Origin: Struthio camelus
Lineage: Eukaryota; Chordata; Aves; Struthioniformes; Struthionidae
Direction of reading: 5' to 3'
Assembly (NCBI RefSeq): GCF_040807025.1
Contig: NC_090981.1
Coordinates: forward strand, 70,193,645 to 70,257,644
DNA: 64,000 bases
Made by a program: the position numbers and the translations under genes. The notes beneath the pieces are model-generated. The model was not told the DNA's origin. It saw only the letters and a program-made list of their open reading frames with translations, and did not search any database. Each line of letters begins with the position of its first letter. The first letter of the stretch is position 1. Below, piece after piece: positions 1-11,890 of this stretch.

Positions 1-83
1 AGAAGACTTAAGCAATCTCCGGCCTGCCTGGCAGGTGCATATTATATAGGTCACTGTGTGGCTGCGGTGCTCCCAGAGGTCAA

Positions 84-250
84 GAATCACAGACTCAGGT
101 GGGACAGGACCTCTGGAGGGCTCTGGTGTAACCCTCTGCTCAAAGTAAGTACAATCAGCTTGCTTAGGGCCTTGTCCAGTCACATTTTGAATGTCTCCAA
201 GGATGGACATCCCACAACCTCTCTGGGCCCCTGCTGCAGCATTTACCCAC
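84..250 (-). mobile_element. CR1 LINE 3' fragment
   Basis: The plus strand reads like the reverse complement of a CR1 3' region: a start of the 'aatcacaga' type, then 'gggacaggacctctggag', 'taaccctctgctcaaa', 'cacattttgaatgtctccaa', 'ggatggacatcccacaacctctctgggc' in pieces, and a CTGCTGCAGCA end. This order and wording are typical of avian and reptilian CR1. It is a short 5'-truncated piece with no reverse transcriptase. It is the main clue to the host lineage. Confidence 0.75.
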
Positions 251-269
251 CAGCATGGTGTAAAGTTTT

Positions 270-425
270 CCTTATATGATTATAAGGAAATTATATCATG
301 AATTATCATATTATATTATAATTCATTATACTATACTATATAATGCATTCTAGCACATAATATATTACACAATTGTTATATGATTATTGCATTCCTATTT
401 AATTTAAACAATATAATACAATTAT
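270..425. repeat. AT-rich low-complexity tract
   Basis: The tract is a run of TTATA, ATTAT and TAATATA words with almost no G or C, directly after the CR1 piece. It looks like decayed AT microsatellite sequence. No coding or regulatory signal is visible in it. Confidence 0.7.
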
Positions 426-3400
426 ATAAAGTATGTAATGTTCTAACTTGTTCCCATCGCCTCTCATCCGGTCACTACGCACCTCTGAGAAGAGTCTTCT
501 CAGGTTACCATTTCCCATGGAGTGTGAATATTCAGGTCTTGCCTTGTGTGGCGCGAGGACATAGCTGGGATGGTTGGACATGGCTGAGATGAGATGAAGG
601 GGAACTGACAGGTATGACCCCCACATTGCCAGCCAGAAAATCCCTTCTGCTAGTACCCACCCTTTGCGGCACTTTGGCATCAGTCTATTTGGCCTTTTGG
701 TACAGAAAGAGTGTAGGCTACATCCATACTTCAAATGAAACAGTGCTATGGACTGCTTTCTGCCCTGAGACCCAGTGGCGCAGATCAGACGTGTCCCCAT
801 GATCTGACTCTCAGCTGAAGATTTCCACTGGGCCCATGTGAGAGCCCTGGAGTCCTAAGACATAGGGGTTTTTGGTTGGTTGGTTTGGTTTGGGTTTTCT
901 TTATGTGTTCTTTTCTAGTTTGGAGTGCGTTAGAGTGAGGGCTGTGGTGCAGCCGGACAGAGCCATACTTTCATAGGTGAGCTTGGAGAGTGTGCATTGC
1001 CTGCTGGGCAGTGTGGCATCCGGATTTAAATGCTATTTGAGGGCAGAAAACATGCAGAAGAAGGCTGCAAAGAGTGCAGGGAAAAAGTTCTGATGCAGTC
1101 TCATCTGCCTTGTCCGTTGTCAGTGATCCCCAGTGTGCACTGTTCCCCTGTGGTGCAAATTGCTACTGAGCAGGGGCCAGAACTGTGCTAGCAGCTATAC
1201 CAGCAGTTAAGCAGTATCGGTGACAGGGGTCCAACAGCTGACCTAGCTCTCTGGCTTTGTCTTATTTTGCAGTAAGAACATGCCTTAAAGTCCTGTTTCT
1301 GTTCTAGCTCAGCAAAGAACAGTGTGGATGGCTTATACAGAGCTAGCCTGAGTCCAAACAGTGAGTGTTTCTCTAAGTCACAGGAGGGCCCCAGTCCAGA
1401 AAGTCTTCTCAGCATAATGTTTGCTGCCAAACTCGGGCTCCTCCTAACATCCAGCAGCATTCTCCACCAGCTCCACATTAGTCTAGTGACTGAAGCATAT
1501 GCTCAGGAAGTGAGAGAGCTGGTCCAGTTCTCTCCTCCCCTCTACAAGGTATGCATATATCAAATCATCACTCCACATCTTTCTAGGAGAAGAGCGAAGG
1601 AATGGTTATCAGCACTCCCATCTTTCCTTTTGAAAAAGGGCATTATGCAGAAAAGAGGCAGAAAGAACAGACAAGACCCTCAGGCTGTGATCTGGAGCTA
1701 TATTTGGTCTCTGCTCCAAGAACTTTCCCTGAAATCAGCAACTAGGAGTCCTCTCTCCCAGGTGAGCGTTCTTGCTTCAGGTTACCATGATTATAGGAGT
1801 CACCTAAAGAGCTTGGCTTCTGCTCCCTCTAGTCCAGGAGGGTATCAGACCCAGAAAGCAGTCAGGAAACTTGTTCACCAAAAGAGCAAGTTACATGTGG
1901 TGAACCCAGGGGTAAAACTGAGTGGCTACCGATAGTGGCTCAGTGAAGAACTGAGCTTAGTATGACTGCTGATCCCACGCCTTACTGCCTTACTTGCCAC
2001 AGTCTGAGGACACTGTAGGACACACACACGTAACCTTTAAGGGATGCCTGTTCCTATGCTCAGGCAGAAGCTTAAGCAGATGAAAGGAAACACTAGGTAT
2101 AAGCAGCAGGAATCACAGCCAAAAAAACACAATGAAAAACTGCAGTGATGGTTTGAGCACATTCATTCCTCAGCAAGTATGGGGATGAAAAGAAACAGCA
2201 GAATCGTGGCGTACAGGGCAGACGCAAGGAGAAAGCGCGTGTCCAAAGCGAGGGAAAGGTGGGTGTAGCGTTAACAGGCTGGCAGAGCTCCCAGGCAATG
2301 GGCTGGGCCCAGGGGTCTCGGGGAAATCCTATGCTGCCCAGAAGAGACGACAGCAGTCAGGGTGCCAGCACACATTTTGAGGGAACAATGCAGCCGGTGC
2401 TTCGCTGTGCAGAGGTGCTGTGTTCAGGTAGCTACTGCGCACTCCTTGACAGCTTCCACCTTTGTGCTATTCAACTGATTGTGGGGCCAAGCAACGAACT
2501 AGATGGAGGAACCGAGCTATGTTAAAAATATTGCCCGCTCCTGTTAGTTTAATTTGGAGTTTCTTGATCGAGTTCACTGCATAGTTCCCCTGTGCATGTA
2601 CCAGCCTTGCTGGGTAGGAGGAAACAGAAAGAACAGTGGGGAAGGATGAGACAGGCTGAAAGTGTCTTAACCATTGAGGGAAATGCTTGTCTATCCTTGA
2701 GCAGGAGAGACTTTCAAGCAGTTTTAAGGAAGGACACACACCTGAGGAGCACATCTTTGCCATCTATTTTACAAGGTTTCTTAATATAAGCAGTCAGCTG
2801 CAAACTGGAAAATGTAAGTACACGGTGATAAATGCAGACTGGAGAGAGCTCTTATATTCCAGGCTGTGAGAGTATTTATGAAGCTAATGTAGCCCATACA
2901 GACAAGACGGCAGTGCATGAGTGCCCCCTTTTGCTCCAACGAGTCTTTAAGAGCTGTAAAGGAATCGTATACAGAAGAAAGGCTTCACAGCATTGAAAGG
3001 TGACTTTTACAATGGAAAAAGTGGCATGTACAGGGGATGTTGAGGAAGCTGAGCAGGTCTGTTACGAAGCACTAATACTGGAAGAATAGAGTAAGGAAAA
3101 TCAAGAGATATATGCAACAATAGGGCAGAAAGGGGAGCAGGCAGAAGTTCTTGGTGTGCTAGTCTGGCCCAAAAAATGGTGGGAAGTATAGTAGCAGCAG
3201 GATCTAGGGTTATGTATTGCTCAGGCATAGCAAAGAGACTGAAAAGAAATGACATATCTCAGCCACATACCATAAGAACACGGGAAATACCGCTTGGCCT
3301 AACCAAGCTGGGCGCTCTGTCTGATGGGACAATAGGCAGTTCTGCCTACGGGAGCACATGGGCCCAGCTGGTGTCTACTGCCTCATCCTCCACGTTCCCC

Positions 3401-5570
3401 AGCCTCCACAGCTTCTGGATTAGGGTGCCAGGGAGTGTCAAGGGCAGCTGCTCCCTATGGGAAGGAGACCCAGGAGCTGCAAGGACAGTGAGGCTGACAG
3501 GGCACTGGGAATCCTGCCACTGAGCTGTCCCATCACTGAGGTGGGTGATGGGAGTTAAATACAACACCCCTTTTCTCTACAGTCCTCCCTAGGAAAGCAG
3601 ACAAAACTGAGCATTCAGAATGATGAGTAACGTGTCTGTGTGCAGCGTGCACTTCATTCTCTGGATCACAAGAATCTTTTTACTTGGATGCACTTAGCTA
3701 CCTCTCTCTGCCTTAGGCTTTAGGGCTTCTAAAGGCAGATAAAGTCCTGCCCTGGCAGAATCTTTCCTTCTGCCCACTGGAACCCTAGAAGTCATCTATG
3801 CTTGATACTTCAGAAGAAATTTTATTACTGCATGTGGTCCCTGCACTGGTGAATTCCTATGTATGACCTGGGGCTATAGAGAATACCTGGTCAAGCCTTC
3901 TATTCAGTTTGATCAAAAGAGTCCTGACACAACAAAGCATTTAGCTGAATGAGCATTTCACTATGAATAGCACAAATATTTGGATTCAAGTGTACGTCAG
4001 CAGCAATCAGTGGAAATCTTAATAATGAAGGCCTGTGGGAACTAAATGGAGATGAAAAGAAGAGGAAAAGATTCTTTGCAGGGATAAGTCAGGACATAAA
4101 GACATGCCTGCTCTATGTAAGCAGGGCAGCTGTGTTCTGCACAGAGCCAGAAATGTGCAGAAACTGTAGTATTCTGCCTAGCCCCTGCAGACCAACAATA
4201 AGGTGGTTATGGTGAAAGCAGATTGTAAATTTGCACCTACTGATAAAAGAATATAATATAACCTGCCCAGAACTGGTGGGCTGAGTGATTGCAGTAGAAG
4301 AAAGCTAGTGATTAATGCAGTGCTTTGGTCTGTGGTTTATGTATTTACATGTGAAATAACACATGGGGGCTAACAGAGGCAGCAAGTGATAGAGCTGGAA
4401 ACGCACCAAACAGCTGTTATCCCAAAGGAGAGCAACAGCTGTGACCTTAGAGGAAACTAGATAGCTATAGGGTGATGGTCCCTGTTTTAAAAAGACTCAG
4501 CGCATATTGCTTTGAAGAACGTCATTGGGGAGCCAGAGCAACACCTATAAAGGAAAGAAAATGAGCAGAGAAAATCTACATGATTAAGCTGTCACAGGGC
4601 TTATCACACTGAGATAAAAAGGTCTTCTTTCAAGAACCAAATGCCTTAAAGAAACAGAGAGGAAACAGTACCAGAAAATATATTAGCTCTAAGGTAGAAA
4701 AGGTAAATATATATGAAAAAAAAGACTATGTACATAAGACACCTTTCCCTCACACACACATAAGTTATGATTCAGTGATGGAAGAAGGCACATTTTTAAC
4801 AAATCGCCTGCATAGAGGTACCTCTCATTTAGGATGCTATTAGACAGGTGTCTGTTGGGGGATTTATCTGTTTGTTGTACTCTTCTTTATTATATTGTTA
4901 TTTTAAACGCTGAGAGACGTTGAAAATAGCAAGATGCAAAATCTAACTAATTTGCGGCATTTGGAGCCACAAGAGGTGTATCCAGCACTTAAATGTGAAG
5001 GTATCCCTAGTGTCCAAGAGCAACGCATTAAACTGAAACAGTCAGCTATCCCTACTGCCTGCACAACAGGGTAACAGGCCGGGGCAGGGGCAACACCAAA
5101 ACCAGTGGGTGTTACAACAAAGACTGCTCAGTACCTGCAAATGCTTCTCCACACATTTAGAAACTTAACTGTGTTCACACGTTTGTTCCTTAAGGACCAG
5201 GCCTTCATTTTTGACTCAGTCAGAATGTAAGCAATATTGACATCTTGAGCAAACACCCCCAAGAATACCTTTAAGTGGCTTAACTAGCACAAAAACCTGA
5301 GACTTCCTATATAGCCTCTTCTCCGCTCCCCATTCAGCCTGGAAATATCTCACTAAGTTGCCAGTTGCCTGCTTTCACCAGCACAGCACTGGGCAAAATG
5401 TCTGTGGGCAAAATGGTGATCCCAATGAGGTCAATGACTTCAGTGGTCTAGGAACTTCTGCCCAGCAGCTCATACAAATCTTCTCTTTCCTGAGTAATCC
5501 CTTCGGTAGCCTGACAGCCCTTCCTACATCAGATTATGGCATGGGGTGCAAAGGGCAAACCTTCTGGAGA
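426..5570. other. Left flank, no supported gene
   Basis: This stretch has ordinary base composition, and no segment of it recurs elsewhere in the window. The longest plus-strand open stretch, 1,324-1,935 (203 codons), has no domain I recognise and no convincing start context. It could be chance or a decayed exon. A T/G-rich patch (GGTTGGTTGGTTTGG) lies near 870-890, and a short CACACACA run near 4,752. I see no tRNA, no CpG island and no further recognisable transposon. It may include old unrecognised repeats. Confidence 0.5.
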
Positions 5571-5589
5571 GAGTCATAAACAGCTAGGT

Positions 5590-6475
5590 TAATTCCCTGG
5601 TGTCAGATGTTGAGGAGTTGCCAAATCTGGCAGAGACGAGGCTGCTGCAGCCCCACGCCCCCAGGTCCCACCAGCTGCGAGGCCGAGCATGTGTCCCCAG
5701 TAGGCACACACACAAACACACACATACAACGCACACATAGACACGTGGCCAGGCACACAGACCAGCACAGACAGACACACTCAGCACTCACACAAACACC
5801 ACCAACGGCCTCGTCCTGTTCCCCTCTGGCCAATCAGGACCAAGGCTCGTTAGTGGGAAATACTCATACGTGCAATGTGGATCCCCCAGTGGCTGGCCTC
5901 AGACGTTCTCCCCGTCCAGTAGCTGCCCTGGATCCCTGGTCTCCCCAGCTGCTGGCACATGGACTTATGAGCCCCCGAGGCCTGCAGCCCCATGCCAGCT
6001 GCTGGAACAGACTCTCCCCCCCCCCCCCCCAACACATACAGACCGTGGATCCCTCCAGCAACTGGGCATAGACATGCAGTCCCTCTAGCAGCTGGTCCTA
6101 GGTCCTCGCTCTCCCCAGTTGCCTCCTGCAGAGGCACACAGATACAGACAGGTCTCTCAGTTGACCCCCCAAAGCTTATGGTCTCTCCAGCAGTTGGCCT
6201 GGACCTCCTGGTCCCTCCGGTCGCCAACTCGTCCTGGTGTCTCGCCCTCAGACACACAAACACACACACACACACACGTCTGGTTTCCAAGCCACTTGAC
6301 CTCTTTGCCAGTTAGTCCAGCTTGATATTCGCCAGCAACCACGCACTGACTTACGCACCCTCGCTTGCTCCAGTTGCTGGCACCTGCTGACAGAGGCCCC
6401 TGTGACCCATGGGCCCACTCCAGTTCTTGGTGCTCAGACCTCCGTACACACACACAGACACAAGAATAGAGAACC
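5590..6475. repeat. CA-rich and CAGCTGCTGG-type degenerate minisatellite
   Basis: The block alternates CACACA/ACAGACA runs (5,702-5,800; 6,124-6,150; 6,241-6,279; 6,447-6,463) with repeated phrases of the type 'ccccagctgctggc', 'ccctccagcaactggg' and 'ccctctagcagctgg'. It also has a 15-C run at 6,016-6,030. The repeated phrases are roughly 60-120 bp apart and diverged. It abuts the LTR-like piece at 6,48x-7,0xx, so it may be the leader region of the same fossil element read on the minus strand. Several short open frames here are chance frames of CA repeats. Confidence 0.6.
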
Positions 6476-7095
6476 CCTCACCCAAGAAAACAGTCAGAAA
6501 TGGAGTTTACTGAGAAGACAGGACAGAACGATCAAGCGCAGGGCATGGCCAGACAAGCGTACCGACCAGCAGCCTGTTTGCAGGCAACCAGCCCCTTTTA
6601 TCTCCTCCTCCTTCTCTTTTCCCACGCTTGTGCCTCCCCAAACCGCCGCGATCCCTCCCTTTCCCCTTTCCTTTGGTTCTGCCCTCAACATCCCACAGCA
6701 AGGCTCGCACGGTCCCCAAACGCTCGTCCCCTGCGTCCCGTAACGCGCCCCACACCCTCGGCCGTCATCCCCTCAGCGTGTGAGGTGATCCGGAGGCCTC
6801 TCCCGGGACTCCTCGCGGGGGTGTCCCCCGGCCCGTGGGGCTGCTGGTCTCCTGGGACAGCCCGGGGGGCCGGGGCTGCGGTTCATTTCTCTGACCAGCT
6901 CGTTGGGGCTCCCCTGCCTGGCACTGTGCTGCCCCGCACCTCCATGTGTGTGGAGCCTTTTATGGGTTGATCTCTCTCCTGTGATAGCTCTGCGATAGGT
7001 ATTATTCCAGTTCCCTCACCTGCAATTGTTCCTGTGCACTCCTTGCTCCTTTGTGTGAGTGAAGATAAGCTTTTTATAATATAATCTAACACAGA
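6476..7095 (-). mobile_element. LTR-like fossil (retrovirus-like, family unassigned)
   Basis: Read on the minus strand, this region has a TATA-like box (GATAAAAGG, plus-strand 6,597-6,604). About 90 bases downstream of it is an AGTAAA-type polyadenylation signal (plus-strand 6,506-6,511), followed by a T/G-rich run. That spacing is typical of the U3-R-U5 core of a retroviral LTR. A second TATAAAAGG-like box lies near plus-strand 6,957-6,966. A CpG-rich stretch (6,640-6,860) would fall in U3. I could not fix the outer ends or find a partner LTR. It is broken or solo and outside the macrosatellite. Confidence 0.35.
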
Positions 7096-7141
7096 ACCAC
7101 ACTTCAAGCTTTGGAAAAATGCTCTAAAATTAGAATTGCAC

Positions 7142-7665
7142 AATGACTTTGGTAGCTTGATTTGTCTCCAGGATAATCCCGAGGGCCAGCAACTTGAAGA
7201 AAAGCAGCTTGACCCATTCTGTTGATTTCAGTGATGTTGTTTTAAGGAAGCATGTAAATACAGAAGGGGCCTGGGATGGGTAGCAAACAAAAAAGGAAAG
7301 AGCAAGGAAGGTTTGAGAGAGAGGAAAAAGTAAGTGCCGAGAGTGACTGAAGTTGCTAAGGGCTGAGAGATCTGGGGGTTAAGCATGTGCATATGAGAGT
7401 CTGAGCGGGGATAATGCACAACAACAGTAACATACAGTGACTGATTTGCTTTCCAGTCTGGACTGATGCATGTGCCCTCGTTCTTGCAAGCGCAGACACT
7501 CTGGAGCTGTGCAGAGGCAAGCAGGTAGGCGCACAAGCAGCTTTTGGGCATGGGGTGCCTGGACTGAGCAGGTGCATGCCGGGGTGGGGGGAGCCCTGTG
7601 TGACAGGCAGGTGGGGAGTGAGCGGGGCTGGAGCAGGGTGAGGGCTGTTCTGGGACGTCTCGTCT
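7142..7665 (+). repeat. X-family repeat, copy outside the macrosatellite
   Basis: This is the first of a family of about 0.5-kb segments that recur through the window. Shared landmarks in order are: 'ttgatttgtctccaggataat', 'gagggccagcaacttgaag', 'ttgttttaaggaagcatgtaa', 'gggttaagcatgtgcatatg', then 'gtgccctcgttcttgcaa', 'gcagacactctggag' and 'ggctggagcagggtgagg'. Relatives lie near 9,830, 11,891, 16,336 and 19,490 in unit A and at matching places in B and C. The nature of the family is unknown. It resembles decayed LTR-element sequence but I found no coding domain in it. Confidence 0.7.
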
Positions 7666-8128
7666 TGGGCAAACACGGGCAGAGCGCATAGAGAGGAGAG
7701 CAGGAAGGAATACGGGGCACAAGCTCTTCATCCCCAGCAAGGTCACTGAGAACTGCTCCTCCTCAAGGGTTCCCCATGGGAACCAGCACCCCACCGGGAC
7801 AGGACCACCCTGACCCCCCTGCCTGCAAACCCTTCCATCCGTGGCCATGCAGGTGCCCCCTAAACCAGCCCTCCCCAAAGCCCCTAGCCCCATAAGCCTG
7901 CTCAAACAGCATCACCGACCTCTAAAGCCCCCAGACCTCACAACCATGCCAAAACCCAGCCTCAGCAGCCCCCAGTCACCCCCAGCTCCTGCCCCCGCAG
8001 CACCACACCACTCTCCTCCCGAGAACTCCCACGGACCCCAAACACCCCAAGCCTTTCCCCGAAGCTCGCATCGGCCCCCCAGGCACCCACCAACCCTGGC
8101 CCCCAAGGGTGCCCCAAAACCTGTCCCA
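7666..8128. repeat. C-rich, CCCCAAA/CCCCAGC degenerate minisatellite
   Basis: Phrases such as 'cccctaaaccagccctcccc', 'cccccagacctcac' and 'ggaccccaaacaccccaag' recur with irregular spacing from about 7,845 to 8,105. The same style reappears at 8,985-9,150 and 33,590-33,760. An open frame of 118 codons (7,841-8,197) translates to proline-rich sequence, but this follows from the CCC composition and is not taken as a gene. The minus strand is G-rich and could form G-quadruplexes. Confidence 0.5.
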
Positions 8129-8225
8129 GGAGGCGGAGGTGTGGGGCGAAGGGTGGGGAGGGGGCTTGGGCGCGGTCTGCCGGCAGCGCGGGTCTGACCG
8201 TCCCTTTCCCCTGTGTCGCCCCCAG

Positions 8226-8344
8226 GGCCCCGGTTCCTCCCCGGCACGGCCGGGGTGGCACTCGCCCCCGCAGAGGCAGCCGGAGGAGCGGGGAGGCTGG
8301 CGGCCCCCGGAGCTCCTGCTGTGCGGGCCTGCCTGAGGGTGCTG
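8226..8344 (+). pseudogene. Diverged exon-like block, unit A
   Basis: It matches the exon-like block at 32,843-32,981 of unit B: the same acceptor-side phrase (GTGTCGCCCCCAG before GGCCCCGG) and the same end (GAGGGTGCTG before GT). It is 119 bases against 139, a 20-base shortfall that is not a multiple of three, and its donor side reads GTATGC rather than GTAAGT. The promoter and first-exon block of units B and C is missing upstream, where C-rich repeat lies instead. It is probably a dead edge copy. Confidence 0.3.
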
Positions 8345-9130
8345 GTATGCTGCAAGGAGGTTTAAAGCCGCTGGACCGAACAGACTGAAGGCCAGTTTGA
8401 GTCAGGAACAGCAAGTGCAGTCCCAAGTTATTTACTTGAGAATTGTAGCTAGGTGATGGATAGAAGAAAAATATTCCCGGACACCCAGAGGCCTCCCCCA
8501 GTCACAGACTGTGGGCACCAGCTAACCTGGGTGCCAGCTGGTCGAACCCCCCCCCACTGTGCCCTCCTATATAGCTGCCCCAAAGCCGTGGGGTTCCCTA
8601 GTCCAGTACGCGTCAATCAGTCCTCTGTTGTGTCTGACATCCACTCCGCAGGCACACGTACGCTGCACAGGGCTGTCGATATTTCCAGCAGTGACACAGC
8701 AGCCTGATGCCTCTTCTTGTCTGGGACGTGGGGTCCTTCACAGCTCTTCTGGGATATGGGGCCCTTGATGAACTCCCTGCTGCCTCTTCTGGCGTTCTCT
8801 ACAAGCTCATAGATCCCTCCTCTTCCTCCTCCTCCTCCTCCTCCTCCTCCCCTGTGGTGGGGTGCAGACCAGTGGCTCTTCCTGCAAAGCTGACAGCCAC
8901 ATGCAGCACTACTACGCACTCAGTACTCATCTGGGATGGCACCCCCGCCCTGAGGGCCCTGCAGATTCCCACCCTTCCTGCAACCAGGCCCCCTAAAGCT
9001 GTGAAACTACTCAGAAGTCCTGCCCCGACACTCTCACAGACCCCAAAATGCCTCCAAACCCTGCTGCAACATTGTCGCTGACTCCAGACCTTCCCCTAAA
9101 CTCTGTCCCCAAGCCCCAAACAATCCTAAA
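8345..9130. other. Diverged edge sequence with TCC microsatellite
   Basis: Roughly 80% like 33,000-33,734 of unit B by eye. It contains a (TCC)n run at 8,821-8,850 that is only a few repeats long in B, and C-rich phrases near 8,985-9,130. No supported gene is seen. Short open frames on both strands are not conserved in B. Confidence 0.6.
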
Positions 9131-9545
9131 ACCACTCCTAGACCCTGTCCCCACAGCAGCGAGGTGTCCTAATTAGAGGGTGTGATCTGTGTCCCCCTTG
9201 ACTCAGTCCTGCTTTGGAGAAAAGAGAATTTGCAGCACTTCTTGGTGAAGAATGTTGGCAGGTGGGTGCACAGATGACAAACCGATTTTTCTCTCTTCTT
9301 CTGAGCCACCTCTCGGGACCCTCTGTGCCTGCAAGAGAACTCTCTAAATGCGGCTGGTCTAGGATAATTGTGCTCTGTGCAATGCTTAAGGAGAACATTA
9401 ACATACAATTGCAGGCTAAGGAATAACCTAAACAAATAAAAGGCTCAGGAAAAGCCTAAGGGAACGCTGAAGGGCTATGGGAAGCCCCCAACCATACTGT
9501 AGAAAAAAGCGTGGGTCTTAGGCACGTCCTCAGAGAAGGAGAGAT
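9131..9545. repeat. Unusually conserved 0.4-kb block, unit A
   Basis: By eye this block differs from 33,735-34,151 at only about six or seven sites (about 98% identity), whereas sequence on its left is about 80% and on its right about 90% alike. It has an AACAAATAAAAGGCTC word (TATA-like or AATAAA) near 9,435-9,450. No protein domain was recognised; a minus-strand open frame (9,169-9,435) is not kept at the same length in B. It is either a recent gene-conversion tract or sequence under constraint. Confidence 0.6.
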
Positions 9546-9829
9546 ATGTTACTGCAACCCATAGACAATGGGTGCTATTAATTACCACCTTTAATTACCA
9601 AAAGTGTTGTGAAAGCAGAAGGGGCTAGAGATGATGCATAGCAGATTATTGACTATCGGCAAAGTTGAAACAAACAACCCCCTCTTAAAATAGAAATGGG
9701 TTAGTCCTAAGTAGCAGATGAACTTTGAGTTCATCTTTGAGTAATGTGAAGAGCAGCGGTTATGTCAATCACCCTGAAAGCCTTAGAGAAGCAGTACAAA
9801 AATCTGATACCCTCATGGCCTCATCAGTC

Positions 9830-10255
9830 TTTTGGGTTTGTTTGGCAGGGCAATCCACCGACGGAGGACATCTTGAAGAGAAGCAGCCTAGACCTCATGA
9901 TCCAGGTGTTCACTTTGGTCATCACCTCTGAGACAAGCATCCACTTATAGGAGGAATCTAGGAGATGTATCAAAAAGGTAATAGATTCAAAACAGAGGCA
10001 AGCAAATTAAATGCTATCATTCTTCCACGCAGTTAAAGACTGAGAGAATTGTGCACTAAGCATGTGTATACAAGGGTTTGAGAAAGGATACTGGACAGTA
10101 CGATAATACTGTACCAGAATAAACGTAATGTTTCATGGAAGATCGTGTAGGTAACTATTAGGTAATGTGCCTGCCTGTCTCATAACCTAGCTTTAACTGC
10201 TATATGTAATGTTTCCAGACAGTTTACCCTGTAATGTATGATGGCAAGTGCTGTG
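9830..10255 (+). repeat. X-family repeat, copy b, unit A
   Basis: It starts with 'ttgtttggcagggcaat' and 'ggacatcttgaagagaagc', and continues to 'actgagagaattgtg' and 'ctaagcatgtgtatacaagg', matching the X-family core in diverged form. The terminal 'gtgccctcg' part is absent. The partner in B is 34,440-34,860. Confidence 0.55.
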
Positions 10256-10826
10256 CTAAGACCTTTCCTTTAAGGAAAAGAAAAGGAAAAAGAAAAAAGA
10301 AAAAGAATATGGTAAAGAGAAAAAGAACGTGCATAAATCTAGAGCCTTTCATTGAAAGGAAAATGCAAGTTTATCTGTTTGTTATAGAGATGGAAGCAAC
10401 GACAGCAAATGCTGACAAAGAGAAAAGATGGATGAGCAGTTTTTTGTGATTAATATGTAAGGGACTGCATGAAACAAGGAAGCAAAAATGCAGTGGACCC
10501 TTGATATCACCAGAAACTGCTACAGCAGGATGTGTTCTGGCATGCGTAATTAGGGTAAGTATTGATAATGACTGTTTGTTATTTCAGCCTCCCAGGGGCA
10601 AGACTGAGGACCAAGTAACCCATTCCCAGTGTGGATGTTGTTAACTGTATCTGGCTTAGCTTAGTTTTGCTTTGGTCATTTCTATTTTGTTTTGTTATCA
10701 TATCTGCATATATAAAAAGGGAACGACATAATACTTACTTTTTAGATTAATTGCTATGGTTGAAGTTGAAGAGACCAGAAAAACGTAAGCAAGCTGAAGT
10801 AATAAAATCAAATGGATCCAAATGAA
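10256..10826. other. Segment present only in unit A, with A/G-rich tract
   Basis: Flanking bases match B at about 34,858 without a gap there, so about 570 bp are extra in A or lost from B. It includes a purine-rich AAGGAAAAG/AAAAAGAAAAAAG tract at 10,271-10,310 and a TATATAAAAAGGG word near 10,711. No open frame is supported. Confidence 0.6.
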
Positions 10827-11357
10827 AGCTGTCTCCATCTCCCAACAAGAGAAACTCCATTCCTTCTGTAGAGGAAGTATCCCTATGAATAGCGATCAGG
10901 ATAATAGATCACCAACATATAACAGAAGGTCTGTAAGCGTTATGAAAAGTACACTGCATACATACATTTCTCTGCATGTGACTTTATGTATCTAGGAAGG
11001 ATCATATTTTATGAGCTTCAAGACAGCAAATTATTATCTTAGGTGAATGATAGTCAAGTGACCAGAGTTACCAAAGAGGAAGTGGCAGACACAAGTGTCT
11101 GAATTGTAAAATTAAGAGGTGAATTTCAGGAAGGCTCAATTGGTTGCAACCCCATGTTAATTACATGGGAATTGTGTTTGGGAAAACGGGAAGACAGGTA
11201 GATGAAAGAAAGGTTAAAGCTTTGCGGAATCAAGGCTCCTTCTCATCAGTTCCAACTTAAAGCAATTTCAGGAGGACTTAAATTCTTACAGCAGTGTTAA
11301 TGTAGCTTTGGTGGTATCAGCAGACTGTGGTGGGAATTATGGGAAAGGAGTCAGAAC
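10827..11357. other. Low-copy sequence of the edge unit
   Basis: It aligns to about 34,859-35,389 of unit B, with phrases such as 'ctgtctccatctccc' and 'atagtcaagtgaccagag'. The last part ('gaaaggttaaagctttg', 11,207) is also echoed at 20,056, another internal duplication. No gene is seen. It ends exactly where B and C carry about 1 kb of extra sequence with a retroviral pol fossil. Confidence 0.55.
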
Positions 11358-11562
11358 TGTGTGCTGTCATGAGCTACAGGCTACCACCCTCAGACCTTGG
11401 TTACCACGTATCAAGAGCAGCCAGGAGAACCCAAATGGCTCTGGAGAGGTTCTCTGACAGGTCCTGATGAGGATCCCTCAGCTGTAGGAAGGTTGGCAGT
11501 GTCCTTACCGGACTTGTGAGCAATAAGCCACAATTCATGGATCAGCAAAGGAGAGCGGGAGT
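11358..11562 (+). repeat. K-block repeat (about 200 bp), diverged copy, unit A
   Basis: This is a conserved block seen twice per unit. Shared phrases are 'tgctgccatgaagaactac', 'ccctcagacct', 'gcggccaggagaatccaaatg', 'gtaggaaggttggc' and 'agcaaaggagag'. In B and the second A copy one frame reads AAVKNY/AAMKNY...SDLC...GQENPNASGK, so it may descend from a coding exon. This copy is the most diverged and does not keep that frame. Family unknown. Confidence 0.6.
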
Positions 11563-11890
11563 AGCAACTGGCAGCCTCGTGAATATGGCATTGCTATTGA
11601 TAGCAGCACCACAGGCTCTGTCTGTAGCCTCACCTGCCTGTTTGCAGCTTTACTTTGGCCTGTTTATCTGGAATACCCAGTAAGGTCTAAAACGCAAATT
11701 TTCGTGGCTAGATGGGTAACCTGTGACCCCACCTGTCTTTGCCTTGCTTTGCTGCTTAACGCAATAACAGTAACTTGGGACCCCAGAATAAAAACTGTTA
11801 CAATGCTTAAGGGAGGATCTGCATTTGCCCAGGTTAGGGAACCAAAATTAAAGTTTTTTGGGAAAAAAAAGCTCTAAAACGAGAATCTCC
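11563..11890. other. Intervening LTR-like sequence, unit A left
   Basis: It parallels 15,981-16,335: both carry 'gctttactttggcctgttta'-type words, 'cttgggaccccagaataaaa' (a TATA-like or AATAAA word) and 'gcttaagggaggat', then 'gcccaggttagggaacc'. It looks like decayed LTR-type sequence, but no ends could be set. B lacks the whole stretch from about 11,561 to 12,223 at its first K-block. Confidence 0.4.

Noticed and set aside
1324-1935. A 203-codon gene
   Set aside because: No domain, no convincing promoter or start, no second copy to compare; kept only as an open stretch in the flank description.
5600-6325. Threonine/histidine-rich small proteins
   Set aside because: Translations of CACACA and CCC repeats in several frames.
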